Source: a virus
DNA length: 62,907 nucleotides
IMG/VR virus record: IMGVR_UViG_3300035670_009930
Location: 1 to 62,907 of that record
Direction: 5' to 3' (one strand)
Below, piece by piece: positions 18,249-26,592 of this stretch. Below the pieces are notes generated by a model, which was given only the letters and a program-made list of their open reading frames with translations, did not search any database and was not told where the DNA came from. Position 1 is the stretch's first letter; the number at the start of each line of letters is the position of its first letter. A program made the translations under genes and the position numbers.

Positions 18249-18872
18249 TTTAAATATCAAATAAAAGAAAACAAACTACATTTATTAAAAAACAATCAAC
18301 AGTTAAAAGCCTTCTATGTTGGAGATGGTTGGTATAAAGATGGTAAAAATTTTAAGATGGATTATTACAATTCATTTGTCATCTTACCATTTTTATGTGA
18401 AATTTATAAACAATTAAATGATTTGAAAAAGTATAATCAATCATATGAAAAATTATTACGATATTCCGAATTTTTAGAAAGATTAATTTCTCCAGAAGGA
18501 TATTTTCCGATATTTGGTAGAAGTGCTGTTTATCGAACTGCAATTTTTCATGCCTTAGTTTATTCATGTTTTAATAAAAAAATCTCGTCTAACATATCTT
18601 ATGGACAAATTCGTAATGCACTAACTACTGTAATAAAAAATATGTTTAAAATAAATGATGAAGAATATTTACAATTAGGATTTAATGGTTATCAACCAGA
18701 AATTGCAGATGTATATTCTAATTCAGGTAGTGTTTATTTCGCTTTGATTGTTTTTTTACCATTAGGTTTAAATAAAAATCATCCATTTTGGACCGAAAAA
18801 GATGAAGATTGGACACAAAAGAAATTATGGTCTGGAAAAATTGTGAAAAAAGATAATAATTATATTTTATAA
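18249..18872 (+). pseudogene. DUF2264 gene, 3' fragment
   Basis: The open frame enters from the IS607 junction without a start codon and continues to the stop at 18872; the first internal ATG is at 18357. It encodes the C-terminal part of a DUF2264 protein: FYVGDGWYKDGKNFKMDYYN, GYFPIFGRSAVYRTA, GFNGYQPEIADVYSNSGS, FLPLGLNKNHPFW and WTQKKLWSG are all family hallmarks. DUF2264 proteins resemble six-hairpin glycoside hydrolases or lyases, so the intact gene may have acted on glycans. The motif GDGWYKDG lies upstream of the ATG at 18357, so translation from that ATG would give a truncated domain. I read this as a gene broken by the insertion. Confidence 0.85.
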
Positions 18873-18883
18873 AATTTCATTTT

Positions 18884-19798
18884 TTATAAACTTTTTCTTT
18901 CATTGAAATACTTCATCATTATTGAATTACTATAATCTAAATATTCTTTTTTCCATTGTAATAATCCAAATTCATTTTTTTCTAATAATTCTGAAATATC
19001 ATTTTTATTATAATATTTTAACAAATTGATTAATAACTCATTTCTTGTTGAATATTGTCTTTTTGATAATTCTCCATGAAATAAATGATAAATCTTCATA
19101 TCACAAAAACATTTTGAAAAATTTTTATTTTTTATTTTAGATAAATAATTTGTTAAAGAAATAGAAAAATAATTCTCTTTTTCATATTTTTGAATTAATA
19201 AAATATTCGAAAAAACACGATCACCACCTCCAATTATTGTATATTCAAAGAAATTAAAAGTATCAAAAAAACTTAATTCGAAACACCAAATAAAACCTGG
19301 ATGTCCATCTTTTTCATTTTTCAAAATACTTAATATATAATTATCATATTGAAATAAATTTATAGAATCTTTTTTTAAATAAAACGCACAATTATATGGT
19401 TGACAAATATCATATTTATCTAATTTTTTAGATATTTGATCATACCAGTTATCTTTCATAAATAAAATATCACCATCTAATATACCTACTTTGTTATAAA
19501 TATTTTCTTTCTTAATTTTTTCTACCATTAAGTTTATAATATTTTCTTTATAAAAAAGATATGAATTAGTTCTAAATAAAATAATATTATCATAATATTT
19601 AGTTTTTTCAAATATTGATATATCATTATTTATCAAAATTTCCGCTATATAAAACGGGATTTTACTTTCATATAATAAATTTGATACAAATAAAATGTTA
19701 TTTTTCATATTTTTATCATTACAATAATTAAAATAAGGAATAATAAAAATTAAATCTTTTTTTGTTGGTTCTAAATATTTTAATTTTTCTATTTTCAT
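18884..19798 (-). CDS. Probable GT-A fold glycosyltransferase
   Basis: A 304-residue protein. LIFIIPYFNY at about 15-25, the central VGILDGDILFMKDNW with a D-x-D motif at 108-110, and PGFIWCFELSFFD followed by IGGGDRVF look like a GT-A glycosyltransferase; the end has YHLFHGELSKRQYSTR, a motif seen in giant-virus and bacterial transferases of this type. The donor and acceptor cannot be read from the sequence. It overlaps the upstream gene by four bases (ATGA), so the two may be co-transcribed. Glycosyltransferase membership is likely but not certain. Confidence 0.68.
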   Translation of the reverse strand: MKIEKLKYLEPTKKDLIFIIPYFNYCNDKNMKNNILFVSNLLYESKIPFYIAEILINNDISIFEKTKYYDNIILFRTNSYLFYKENIINLMVEKIKKENIYNKVGILDGDILFMKDNWYDQISKKLDKYDICQPYNCAFYLKKDSINLFQYDNYILSILKNEKDGHPGFIWCFELSFFDTFNFFEYTIIGGGDRVFSNILLIQKYEKENYFSISLTNYLSKIKNKNFSKCFCDMKIYHLFHGELSKRQYSTRNELLINLLKYYNKNDISELLEKNEFGLLQWKKEYLDYSNSIMMKYFNERKSL

Positions 19799-20178
19799 AA
19801 ATTATATTTTAATATAAAATTTCTTAAACCATTTCTAACAATATTATTATTTTCAAAAATCATTTTGAATTCTTGATTAATTCGAATATTATTTTTGTTC
19901 GTTTCATTTAATAAACTAAATTCAATAAAATTCTTTTCAAATTTTAAAAAATTATAATTTTCATTAAATAATAAAGTAATTGTTTTATTTTTTCCTTTAA
20001 TTATGTCATTAAAGTTGTTTAAAATTTCTTTTAGATTTTCTTCATAACATGGATACAATAACATATGTTTATCATTTATAATAAATTCAAGATGAATAAT
20101 ATTTTGATTTTTATTTTTTTCATCTTGAAAAATATAATTCATTTTAACTTCAAAACTTTTAATTTTTATATAATTCAT
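19795..20178 (-). CDS. Hypothetical protein
   Basis: A 127-residue protein with no recognised motif. It is rich in Asn, Lys and Phe with several short beta-strand-like stretches and lacks membrane segments. Its stop codon overlaps the start of the glycosyltransferase gene by four bases, suggesting a shared transcript and perhaps a shared role in glycan modification. It is divergent from the gene at 20253; the space between contains a near-perfect palindrome at 20203-20222. Confidence 0.5.
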   Translation of the reverse strand: MNYIKIKSFEVKMNYIFQDEKNKNQNIIHLEFIINDKHMLLYPCYEENLKEILNNFNDIIKGKNKTITLLFNENYNFLKFEKNFIEFSLLNETNKNNIRINQEFKMIFENNNIVRNGLRNFILKYNL

Positions 20179-20252
20179 TTTTATTAAGATAATGTAAATA
20201 TTATTTAAATTTTAATTTAAATTTATACTTTTATAAAATAAAATAAAAAAAT

Positions 20253-20699
20253 ATGTTATCTTTAGTTGCAAATACAATTTTATATCCAGAAATCATTATT
20301 CGTAGTACTGTCAGTATTACAAGTAATTTAATTTCAAGTATTGGGTATTTACAAACAATAACTAAAGGAGATCCTGAATTACAATTATTGAATTTAGTTG
20401 ATATATTAAATGAAATCAATATAATAAAAACATTTATTGAAGAAAAAAATTATGAAACAATGAAAAGCAAATCTGTTATAATGTGTCTTCAAGTATTAAA
20501 AACAACACTTGAAGAATTAGAAACTAATATAAATGATATTACATTCAAACTAAGACAACATAAACAAAAATGGTTTCCCAGTTTTCGTTCATATAACATT
20601 TCAGATCAAACAAAGCAATTACCAATTCTTAAAGAAAGAATGAAAAAACAATTTGAATTATTTTTAAAAATTTCTTCTTCTTTTGAAACAAAAAATTGA
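20253..20699 (+). CDS. Hypothetical helical protein
   Basis: A 148-residue protein, probably all alpha-helical, with no recognised family. The N-terminal 35 residues are moderately hydrophobic, and residues about 80-110 have coiled-coil character. The stop codon TGA is part of the early-promoter octamer AAAATTGA that precedes the next gene. Confidence 0.5.
   Translation: MLSLVANTILYPEIIIRSTVSITSNLISSIGYLQTITKGDPELQLLNLVDILNEINIIKTFIEEKNYETMKSKSVIMCLQVLKTTLEELETNINDITFKLRQHKQKWFPSFRSYNISDQTKQLPILKERMKKQFELFLKISSSFETKN
20692..20699 (+). promoter_or_regulatory. Early-promoter octamer AAAATTGA upstream of the kinase-like gene
   Basis: Exact match, 41 nt before the ATG at 20741. Its last three bases are the stop codon of the preceding gene. 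Confidence 0.7.
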
Positions 20700-20704
20700 A
20701 TTTT

Positions 20705-20730
20705 TTTTTAATTAAGATTTTAATTAAAAA
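20705..20730 (+). terminator. AT-rich hairpin between 20699 and 20741
   Basis: Perfect 9-bp inverted repeat, arms 20705-20713 (TTTTTAATT) and 20722-20730, 8-nt loop, 5 nt after the stop of the preceding gene. Confidence 0.4.
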
Positions 20731-20740
20731 TTAAAAAAAA

Positions 20741-21997
20741 ATGTTATCATTTAATGAATTGATAAATTTAAAATCAATTGAAACGGAAACTTTCGATAAT
20801 GAAAAATTTTCATTATTTAATAGTTTTACATTACAAAGTGATTACAATAAAAAACAATTGTATCTACTTATTGAAGACAAAACAAATTTTTTAATTTATA
20901 ATTGTTTGTTAGAATCATATGGAACATTTAATAATATTTATAAAATATTTGAATGTTATCATACCAAATTCTTTCATTCATTTAAAATTACAAATATGAA
21001 AGATATCAATTTTTCATATTTAGAAGATACAATAATTGAAAATAAAATTTATACAACATTATATGATAACAAACACGGTTCTGAAATTCTCCGTATAAGT
21101 AAAATTGATAAAGATACTGATCAAAATGATATAAAATTTGAAAATATTTTAAATTATTGTTTATCAAAAACATTACAAGACGAAACAGATAGTAAATTTC
21201 ATCATGTAATTTTGCAACCAAGTAAAATTTTGTTTATCAATGAAAATAAACAATTTGGTGCAATATTACCGAGAAAACAATTATTTGAAGATTTTTTCAT
21301 TTCATTTATTGCGAAAGATATGAATAACTACTTGTTAAAAGAAAATAGAAGATATTATGACAAAACCACATTAAATATTTATTTATTATTTCAAAAAATT
21401 ATTAACAAATTAAAACTTTTGGCAAAATTTAATTTCATACATGGAGATCTAAAAATTAATAATATTGTATTTGATCTCAAAGAAAAAAAAAATAAAGATA
21501 TTGATATTTACTTAATTGATTTAGGTAATTCATATCTTGAGTATGATAAAACACAAATTTGTTCATCTTTTTTTACGGAATTTATAAATAAAAATGATGA
21601 AAAGCCAAATTATTTGTTGGATTTTTCGTTTTTTGTGATATCTTTATATATTCATATAGATCATTATATGAATCCTAAAATTTACAAAGATTCTAAATAT
21701 GTTGTAGATAAAAATTTTTTACAGTTATTCAATCAAATTTATGAAAATGAAATAATACAAAAGTTTTATGATGAATCAAAAATTTTGTCTAAATTAGAAA
21801 TAATAGAATCACAAAAAAAAGATGGATGGTCAATTTATATAAATTATTTGGGTGAAAAAGAAAAAAAAAATTTGAGTTCAAATATCTATAGATATATCAA
21901 AAATTGCTATAATATGAAAATTAGCATACGAGATGATGTTTTCGAATTTATAGATGAAAAAATTAAAAAATTAACAAAAAAATTAAAAATAAAATAA
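20741..21997 (+). CDS. Protein kinase-like protein
   Basis: A 418-residue protein with the catalytic core of a eukaryote-type protein kinase. The catalytic loop is FIHGDLKINNIVFDL at about residues 232-246, with Asp and Asn in their usual places, and the metal-binding DFG equivalent is IDLGNSY at about 259-265. The N-terminal lobe is divergent and I cannot assign the glycine-rich loop or the usual lysine with confidence. The C-terminal region is helical and lysine-rich. Many Mimiviridae encode such kinases. An early-promoter octamer upstream suggests action early in infection, perhaps on host signalling. Substrates are unknown. Confidence 0.75.
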   Translation: MLSFNELINLKSIETETFDNEKFSLFNSFTLQSDYNKKQLYLLIEDKTNFLIYNCLLESYGTFNNIYKIFECYHTKFFHSFKITNMKDINFSYLEDTIIENKIYTTLYDNKHGSEILRISKIDKDTDQNDIKFENILNYCLSKTLQDETDSKFHHVILQPSKILFINENKQFGAILPRKQLFEDFFISFIAKDMNNYLLKENRRYYDKTTLNIYLLFQKIINKLKLLAKFNFIHGDLKINNIVFDLKEKKNKDIDIYLIDLGNSYLEYDKTQICSSFFTEFINKNDEKPNYLLDFSFFVISLYIHIDHYMNPKIYKDSKYVVDKNFLQLFNQIYENEIIQKFYDESKILSKLEIIESQKKDGWSIYINYLGEKEKKNLSSNIYRYIKNCYNMKISIRDDVFEFIDEKIKKLTKKLKIK

Positions 21998-22002
21998 AAA
22001 GA

Positions 22003-22446
22003 ATGAATTTAAAAAATTTATTTAAATATATTCGTTTTAATTCTTCGTCAGACAATAATGTTCAGGAAATTTTAAGTTTATATGATGAGGATGATTATAA
22101 AAAATATATTGAAATTGATAAAAATAAAAAATATACAAAAAAACTTATTTATCGAAATGAATCTTTCGAAATTTTTATTATAACATGGAATATTGATGTT
22201 CAATCAAATATTCATGATCATTCAGAAAATGGTTGTTTTTTAAAATTATTAGAAGGTTCATTAACTGAAAATCGATATGGTGTAAAAACAAAAGAATTAT
22301 TTAGTTCTAAATGTATTGAAAAAAATGAAATAACATATATTGATAATAATATAGGATTACATGATATAATAAATAATAATAAAAATAATATATCAGTATC
22401 TATTCATGTATATTCTCCAATAAATCACATAACAAAATATTATTAA
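22003..22446 (+). CDS. Cysteine dioxygenase-like cupin
   Basis: A 147-residue cupin of the cysteine dioxygenase family. The signature IHDHSENGCFLKLLEGSLTE supplies two iron-binding histidines (H71 and H73) and C78, the Cys that forms a thioether cross-link in animal enzymes. The third iron ligand is H135 in VSIHVYSP, and R51 in YRNESFEIFIITW matches the carboxylate-binding Arg. GLHDIINN is also typical. The family oxidises cysteine to cysteine sulfinate with oxygen. The protein is shorter than the roughly 200 residues of animal enzymes and ends 12 residues after H135, so the tyrosine partner of the cross-link is missing. A related thiol dioxygenase activity is possible. It starts five bases after the kinase-like gene. 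Confidence 0.85.
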   Translation: MNLKNLFKYIRFNSSSDNNVQEILSLYDEDDYKKYIEIDKNKKYTKKLIYRNESFEIFIITWNIDVQSNIHDHSENGCFLKLLEGSLTENRYGVKTKELFSSKCIEKNEITYIDNNIGLHDIINNNKNNISVSIHVYSPINHITKYY

Positions 22447-22452
22447 AATTGA
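22445..22452 (+). promoter_or_regulatory. Early-promoter octamer AAAATTGA
   Basis: Exact match overlapping the end of the cysteine dioxygenase gene, 38 nt before the ATG at 22491. The spacing supports that ATG over the one at 22473. Confidence 0.6.
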
Positions 22453-22490
22453 TTTTTTTATTTTTTGTTTTGATGAGAAAAAATAAAATA

Positions 22491-22979
22491 ATGAATTTAT
22501 TTTTATTGACATTACAAAATCGACACATTAAGCGATGTGTTGAGAAAAAAAGATGGTTACCATTAGGGGAAAATGATCAATTCGAAATGTTTTTTGAATT
22601 ATATTTCACAACAAGACAAGTGAAAGAAATATTTATTTATGAAACATCTATTAATGATATTTTTTATTTTACCGTTGATACTTCATGTTTTTTATTATCA
22701 GAAACTCAAGAAAATGTTTATTATCATACAATTGCATATATATCTGATTCTTTGGGAGGATATTATTGTTATGACAATGAAGACTTCATTTATGACGAAA
22801 GTTATGAGAATTTAAACATTGATTCTATTTATATAAATGAAAAATCAGAAATATTTGAAAAATTTTCAGAAAATAATTTATTAAAATTTCATTATTCAAA
22901 TATAATGAAATTACGTTTTGATATTAAAGATTTAAAATTAAATGATATTTCTTATTCAGAAGAATGTAAAAATGAATAA
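22491..22979 (+). CDS. Hypothetical protein
   Basis: A 162-residue protein, not recognised. The open frame extends upstream to 22449 only through a TTG codon; ATG codons are at 22473 and 22491. I choose 22491 because the early-promoter octamer is then at the usual distance. The N-terminus LFLLTLQNRHIKRCVEKKRW is amphipathic and basic, followed by an acidic, aromatic-rich beta-like region. There are no clear membrane helices. Confidence 0.5.
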   Translation: MNLFLLTLQNRHIKRCVEKKRWLPLGENDQFEMFFELYFTTRQVKEIFIYETSINDIFYFTVDTSCFLLSETQENVYYHTIAYISDSLGGYYCYDNEDFIYDESYENLNIDSIYINEKSEIFEKFSENNLLKFHYSNIMKLRFDIKDLKLNDISYSEECKNE

Positions 22980-23026
22980 AAATTAAAATTTAAGAAACAA
23001 TTTATTATATTAAAAAAAAAATAATT

Positions 23027-25915
23027 ATGAACTCAAAAATAATTAATATAAATAAAAAATCTTACAGTGTATTAGAAAGTGAATTTAATCTTGTACCTCA
23101 TAACGAATTTAACAATCTTCAAATATTATCATCACTTGGTTATTTTGAACGAATCATTGGTTTATTAAAAGAGTTAACTTTGATAAAAAATTTCTCTAAT
23201 TCTTTTTTAGTTATTAATCATTTGAATCATGGTGGTTTTATTCCATTGAATTGTTATGATAAATTTGATAATATATTCATTAAATCAGATAATACATTAC
23301 AAGAAAATAATTTTTTGAGAAATAAAAATATTTTGGAAGAAAATACAAATTTATTTTTGTTTCATAATTTTAAAAAATTAGAAAATTTATTTGAAACCAA
23401 ACAAAATAAAAAAATTTTTTATTATAATAGTTTCGATACAAATCAAATATTACCAAATGAATTTTTAGAACAATTTTCAATTATTATTTATGAAAATTTT
23501 AATAAAAATAATGAACAACTTTTATATTTCAATGAAAATATTTATAATTCATATGATTTATCAAAATGTATGGATTATAATGTAAAAATTTTTATTAAGA
23601 AAAACAATATAAAAGATTTTTTACAAGAATTTCATTTTTTTATAAAAAATGATAATTTACTCGATTTTGATAATTTATTACATTTGACGATGATTGTAAA
23701 GAATGCGGGAGACCAATTTCGAGATATTTTAATAAATAATTTAAATTATTTTGATTATTGGACTATTTTAGATACTGGTAGTACTGATAATACTATTAAT
23801 ATAATAAATGATGTTTTAGTTAATAAGAAAAAAGGGAAATTATATCAAGAACCTTTTATTAATTTTCGTGATAGTCGAAATCGTTGTCTTGATTTAGCTG
23901 CTAAAAATTGTAAATTTATTATAATGTTAGATGATACATATATGATTAAACAACAACTAAAAGAATTTTTAACTGTTGTTCGTGGTGATCAGTTTAGTGA
24001 TTCATTCTCTTTATACATTCAAAGCAATGATACTGAATATGGATCAAATCGTATAATAAAATCTCAATCGAATTTACGTTATAAATATAAATTACATGAA
24101 GTCATTGATCCAAAAAATAATGTAAATGTAATAATTCCAATTCATCATGGACATATTTTTGATTTTCGTTGTGATTATATGGAAAAAAGAACAATGGATC
24201 GAAAACAATATGATATAAAAATTTTAAAAGAAATGGTTGAAGAAGAACCAAATGATTCACGTGCTTTATATTATTTAGGACAAACTTACAATCTATTAGA
24301 AGAACATGAGTTAGCTTTAACATACTTTTTGAAAAGATTAGAACATGATGATGAGGGGTTTTTACAGGAAAAAATCGATGCTTGTTTTGAAGCTGCACGC
24401 ATTTGCAATTTTAAATTAAATAAACCATGGGAAGAATGTTTAAAATTATATGAAAGAGCGTATGAAATGGATAAATCACGTCCGGATAGTATATATTTTA
24501 TTGGTATTCATCATTACTTACAAAATGATTATAAAAAAGCTTATGAATATATGAAATTAGGTTATGAAATTGGTTATCCAGTACATTGTCAATATAGTTT
24601 GAAACCAACTTTATCTTTTTATTTTTTACCAAAATTTTTAACAGAATTATGTTTCCGTTTATGTAATTTTAAATTAGGAGAAGAAGTTTCAAATTTCTTC
24701 TTGAAAAATAATCCAGAAAAAGAAAATGAAATTGAATATTATACAGTGAAATGTTGGAATAAAATTTTTAAACATATAAATAATTATAATAAAATCACAT
24801 CATATTCAATTAATGAAAATAACAAGAAAAAACTTGTATTTCATGTTGATGGTGGTTTCTCAACTTGGACTGGTAAAGATATTTTAAAAAAAGGAATCGG
24901 TGGATCTGAAACTTTTATTATTGAAATGGCAAAATTCATTCAAGAAAATGGAGTATATGATGTATTTGTTTTTTGTAATTGTGAAAATCCTGAAACATTT
25001 AATAATGTTCATTATGATAAATTATACAATTTTTCAGAATTTGCTAAAAATAATATAATTGATTATTGTATTGTTTCAAGATATCCAGAATACTTACCAG
25101 CCTTATATAATTGTATTAACATAAAAAATGTATATTTAATATTACATGACATGATACCAAATGGTGAAATTATTATTGATGACAAAAAATTACAAAAAAT
25201 ATTACTTTTATCTAATTTCCATAAAAATTTCTTTGATCAAATGTTTTCTACATTAAAATATAAAACTGATGTTTTCGGTTATGGTATTGATACAAATTTA
25301 TTCCAATTTAAAGAAAATGTCGATAAAAAAATTCCTCTAAAATTCGTGTATTCATCATTTCCACATCGTGGGTTGCTTCAATTATTACAAATTTGGGAAG
25401 AAATTATAAATAAATATCCTATAGCATCATTACATATTCATTGTGACATAAATAATAAGTGGGTCAATAGTGTTTGTGAAAAAGAAATGAAAGAAGTGAA
25501 GAAACTATTAGCTACATATTTACAAAATTTTAAAAAATATAATGTTACTTACCATGGATGGACCTCGAAAGAAAAATTAGCTGAAACATTTAAATCTGCT
25601 GAATTTTTATTATATCCAACAAATTTCGTTGAAACATTTTGTTTAACAGCATTAGAAAGTGCAATTTCTAAAACTTTTATATTAACATCTAAACTCGGTT
25701 CATTGAATGACACCGTAAATGATCGAGGAATATTAATTGATATCGAAAAATTTGGAAAAAATTATGAAAAAACATATCAAGAAGAAATCCTAAAACAATT
25801 ATTTTATTATATTGAAAATGTTCAAGAAAGAAATATTTTTATCGAAAAAAATTATCAATGGGCTTCTAATTTATCTTGGAAAGATAAAAGTAAAGAATTT
25901 ATAAATTTATTATAA
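23027..25915 (+). CDS. Multidomain glycosyltransferase (GT2 + TPR + GT-B)
   Basis: A 962-residue protein. Residues about 1-215 are unassigned. Residues 218 to about 380 form a family 2 transferase domain, LTMIVKNAGDQFRDILINNL followed by WTILDTGSTDNT and the MLDDTYMI acidic motif. Residues about 405-520 look like tetratricopeptide repeats (ALYYLGQTYNLLEEHELALT). Residues about 603-962 look like a GT-B transferase with GIGGSETFIIEMAKF, FVYSSFPHRGLLQLL and LLYPTNFVETFCLTALES, the last being the nucleotide-sugar-binding region of GT4-type enzymes. Two transferase domains in one chain suggest successive sugar additions, probably on viral surface proteins. Confidence 0.85.
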   Translation: MNSKIININKKSYSVLESEFNLVPHNEFNNLQILSSLGYFERIIGLLKELTLIKNFSNSFLVINHLNHGGFIPLNCYDKFDNIFIKSDNTLQENNFLRNKNILEENTNLFLFHNFKKLENLFETKQNKKIFYYNSFDTNQILPNEFLEQFSIIIYENFNKNNEQLLYFNENIYNSYDLSKCMDYNVKIFIKKNNIKDFLQEFHFFIKNDNLLDFDNLLHLTMIVKNAGDQFRDILINNLNYFDYWTILDTGSTDNTINIINDVLVNKKKGKLYQEPFINFRDSRNRCLDLAAKNCKFIIMLDDTYMIKQQLKEFLTVVRGDQFSDSFSLYIQSNDTEYGSNRIIKSQSNLRYKYKLHEVIDPKNNVNVIIPIHHGHIFDFRCDYMEKRTMDRKQYDIKILKEMVEEEPNDSRALYYLGQTYNLLEEHELALTYFLKRLEHDDEGFLQEKIDACFEAARICNFKLNKPWEECLKLYERAYEMDKSRPDSIYFIGIHHYLQNDYKKAYEYMKLGYEIGYPVHCQYSLKPTLSFYFLPKFLTELCFRLCNFKLGEEVSNFFLKNNPEKENEIEYYTVKCWNKIFKHINNYNKITSYSINENNKKKLVFHVDGGFSTWTGKDILKKGIGGSETFIIEMAKFIQENGVYDVFVFCNCENPETFNNVHYDKLYNFSEFAKNNIIDYCIVSRYPEYLPALYNCINIKNVYLILHDMIPNGEIIIDDKKLQKILLLSNFHKNFFDQMFSTLKYKTDVFGYGIDTNLFQFKENVDKKIPLKFVYSSFPHRGLLQLLQIWEEIINKYPIASLHIHCDINNKWVNSVCEKEMKEVKKLLATYLQNFKKYNVTYHGWTSKEKLAETFKSAEFLLYPTNFVETFCLTALESAISKTFILTSKLGSLNDTVNDRGILIDIEKFGKNYEKTYQEEILKQLFYYIENVQERNIFIEKNYQWASNLSWKDKSKEFINLL

Positions 25916-25950
25916 TGTTTCAAATTTTTTTTATTATACAAAAAAATATT

Positions 25951-26439
25951 TTAATTTTTTGATGAACTTGCAGAAGATGAAGAAGAATCATCATCGACAT
26001 CATCTTCATTTTCTTCATCAGTTTCTTTCAAAACATAAGTAAATCCACAATTTACAATCTCTTTAGGTAGATTTTTATTTTTTTCACGTTGATACTTTAA
26101 TTTTTCCTTGTCAGATAGATCCTTAAATCTTTTGTAAGTCTCAATATCTTTCTCTTTTACTTCTCTCCAAAGTTCAGCATAATACTTAAAGGCATCTTTG
26201 CGCTTAATACCTTCAGCTAGATCCTTTTTTCTTTGCTCATTTGAAAATAAAATCATAGCATTCAAATTTCTCTTAGGACCTTGAGTCTCACGTTTTGGGA
26301 TTTTATCACGTTTCTTCTTATAAACTTTTTTCAATTCATCTTGATTATCTTTGGATAACCACATTTTTTTCAAATCTTCACCACCTTTATTGACAATAAA
26401 GGTTGTAAAATATTCATTCAAGAATTTCAAGCAAGGCAT
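25951..26439 (-). CDS. HMG-box protein
   Basis: A 162-residue protein from the ATG at 26439 (MPCLKFLNEYFTTF). The frame runs further upstream to ATG codons at 26496 and 26514, but those would add a hydrophobic tail encoded by promoter-like sequence. Residues about 63-128 form an HMG box: GPKRNLNAMILFSNEQRKK, then AFKYYAELWREVKE and YKRFKDLSDKEKLKYQREK. The C-terminus is acidic and serine-rich (DEENEDDVDDDSSSSSAS), as in cellular HMGB proteins, where the tail tempers DNA binding. It probably bends or packages viral DNA or remodels host chromatin. Four early-promoter octamers lie upstream. Confidence 0.8.
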   Translation of the reverse strand: MPCLKFLNEYFTTFIVNKGGEDLKKMWLSKDNQDELKKVYKKKRDKIPKRETQGPKRNLNAMILFSNEQRKKDLAEGIKRKDAFKYYAELWREVKEKDIETYKRFKDLSDKEKLKYQREKNKNLPKEIVNCGFTYVLKETDEENEDDVDDDSSSSSASSSKN

Positions 26440-26482
26440 TTTTCTAAAATTATAATTTATGAAAAAAATAAAAAAATTAAAT

Positions 26483-26587
26483 TCAATTTTTTGCATAATA
26501 AAATTATTTTTCAATTTTATTACCTTTATCTTTGTTTTTTAAAATTTATAAATATTTGTAAAATTATTTTTCAATTTTTTCAATTTT
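26483..26587 (-). promoter_or_regulatory. Cluster of four early-promoter octamers upstream of the HMG-box gene
   Basis: AAAATTGA occurs on the minus strand at 26490-26483, 26518-26511, 26578-26571 and 26587-26580. The first is 43 nt from the start at 26439. About 20 nt around the second and third copies (26499-26518 and 26559-26578) are direct repeats of each other. Confidence 0.6.
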
Positions 26588-26592
26588 TATTT

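Noticed and set aside
20203-20222. Operator-like palindrome ATTTAAATT/AATTTAAAT between divergent genes.
   Set aside because: Only A and T with a 2-nt loop; such palindromes arise easily at this base composition and no regulator binding site is known.
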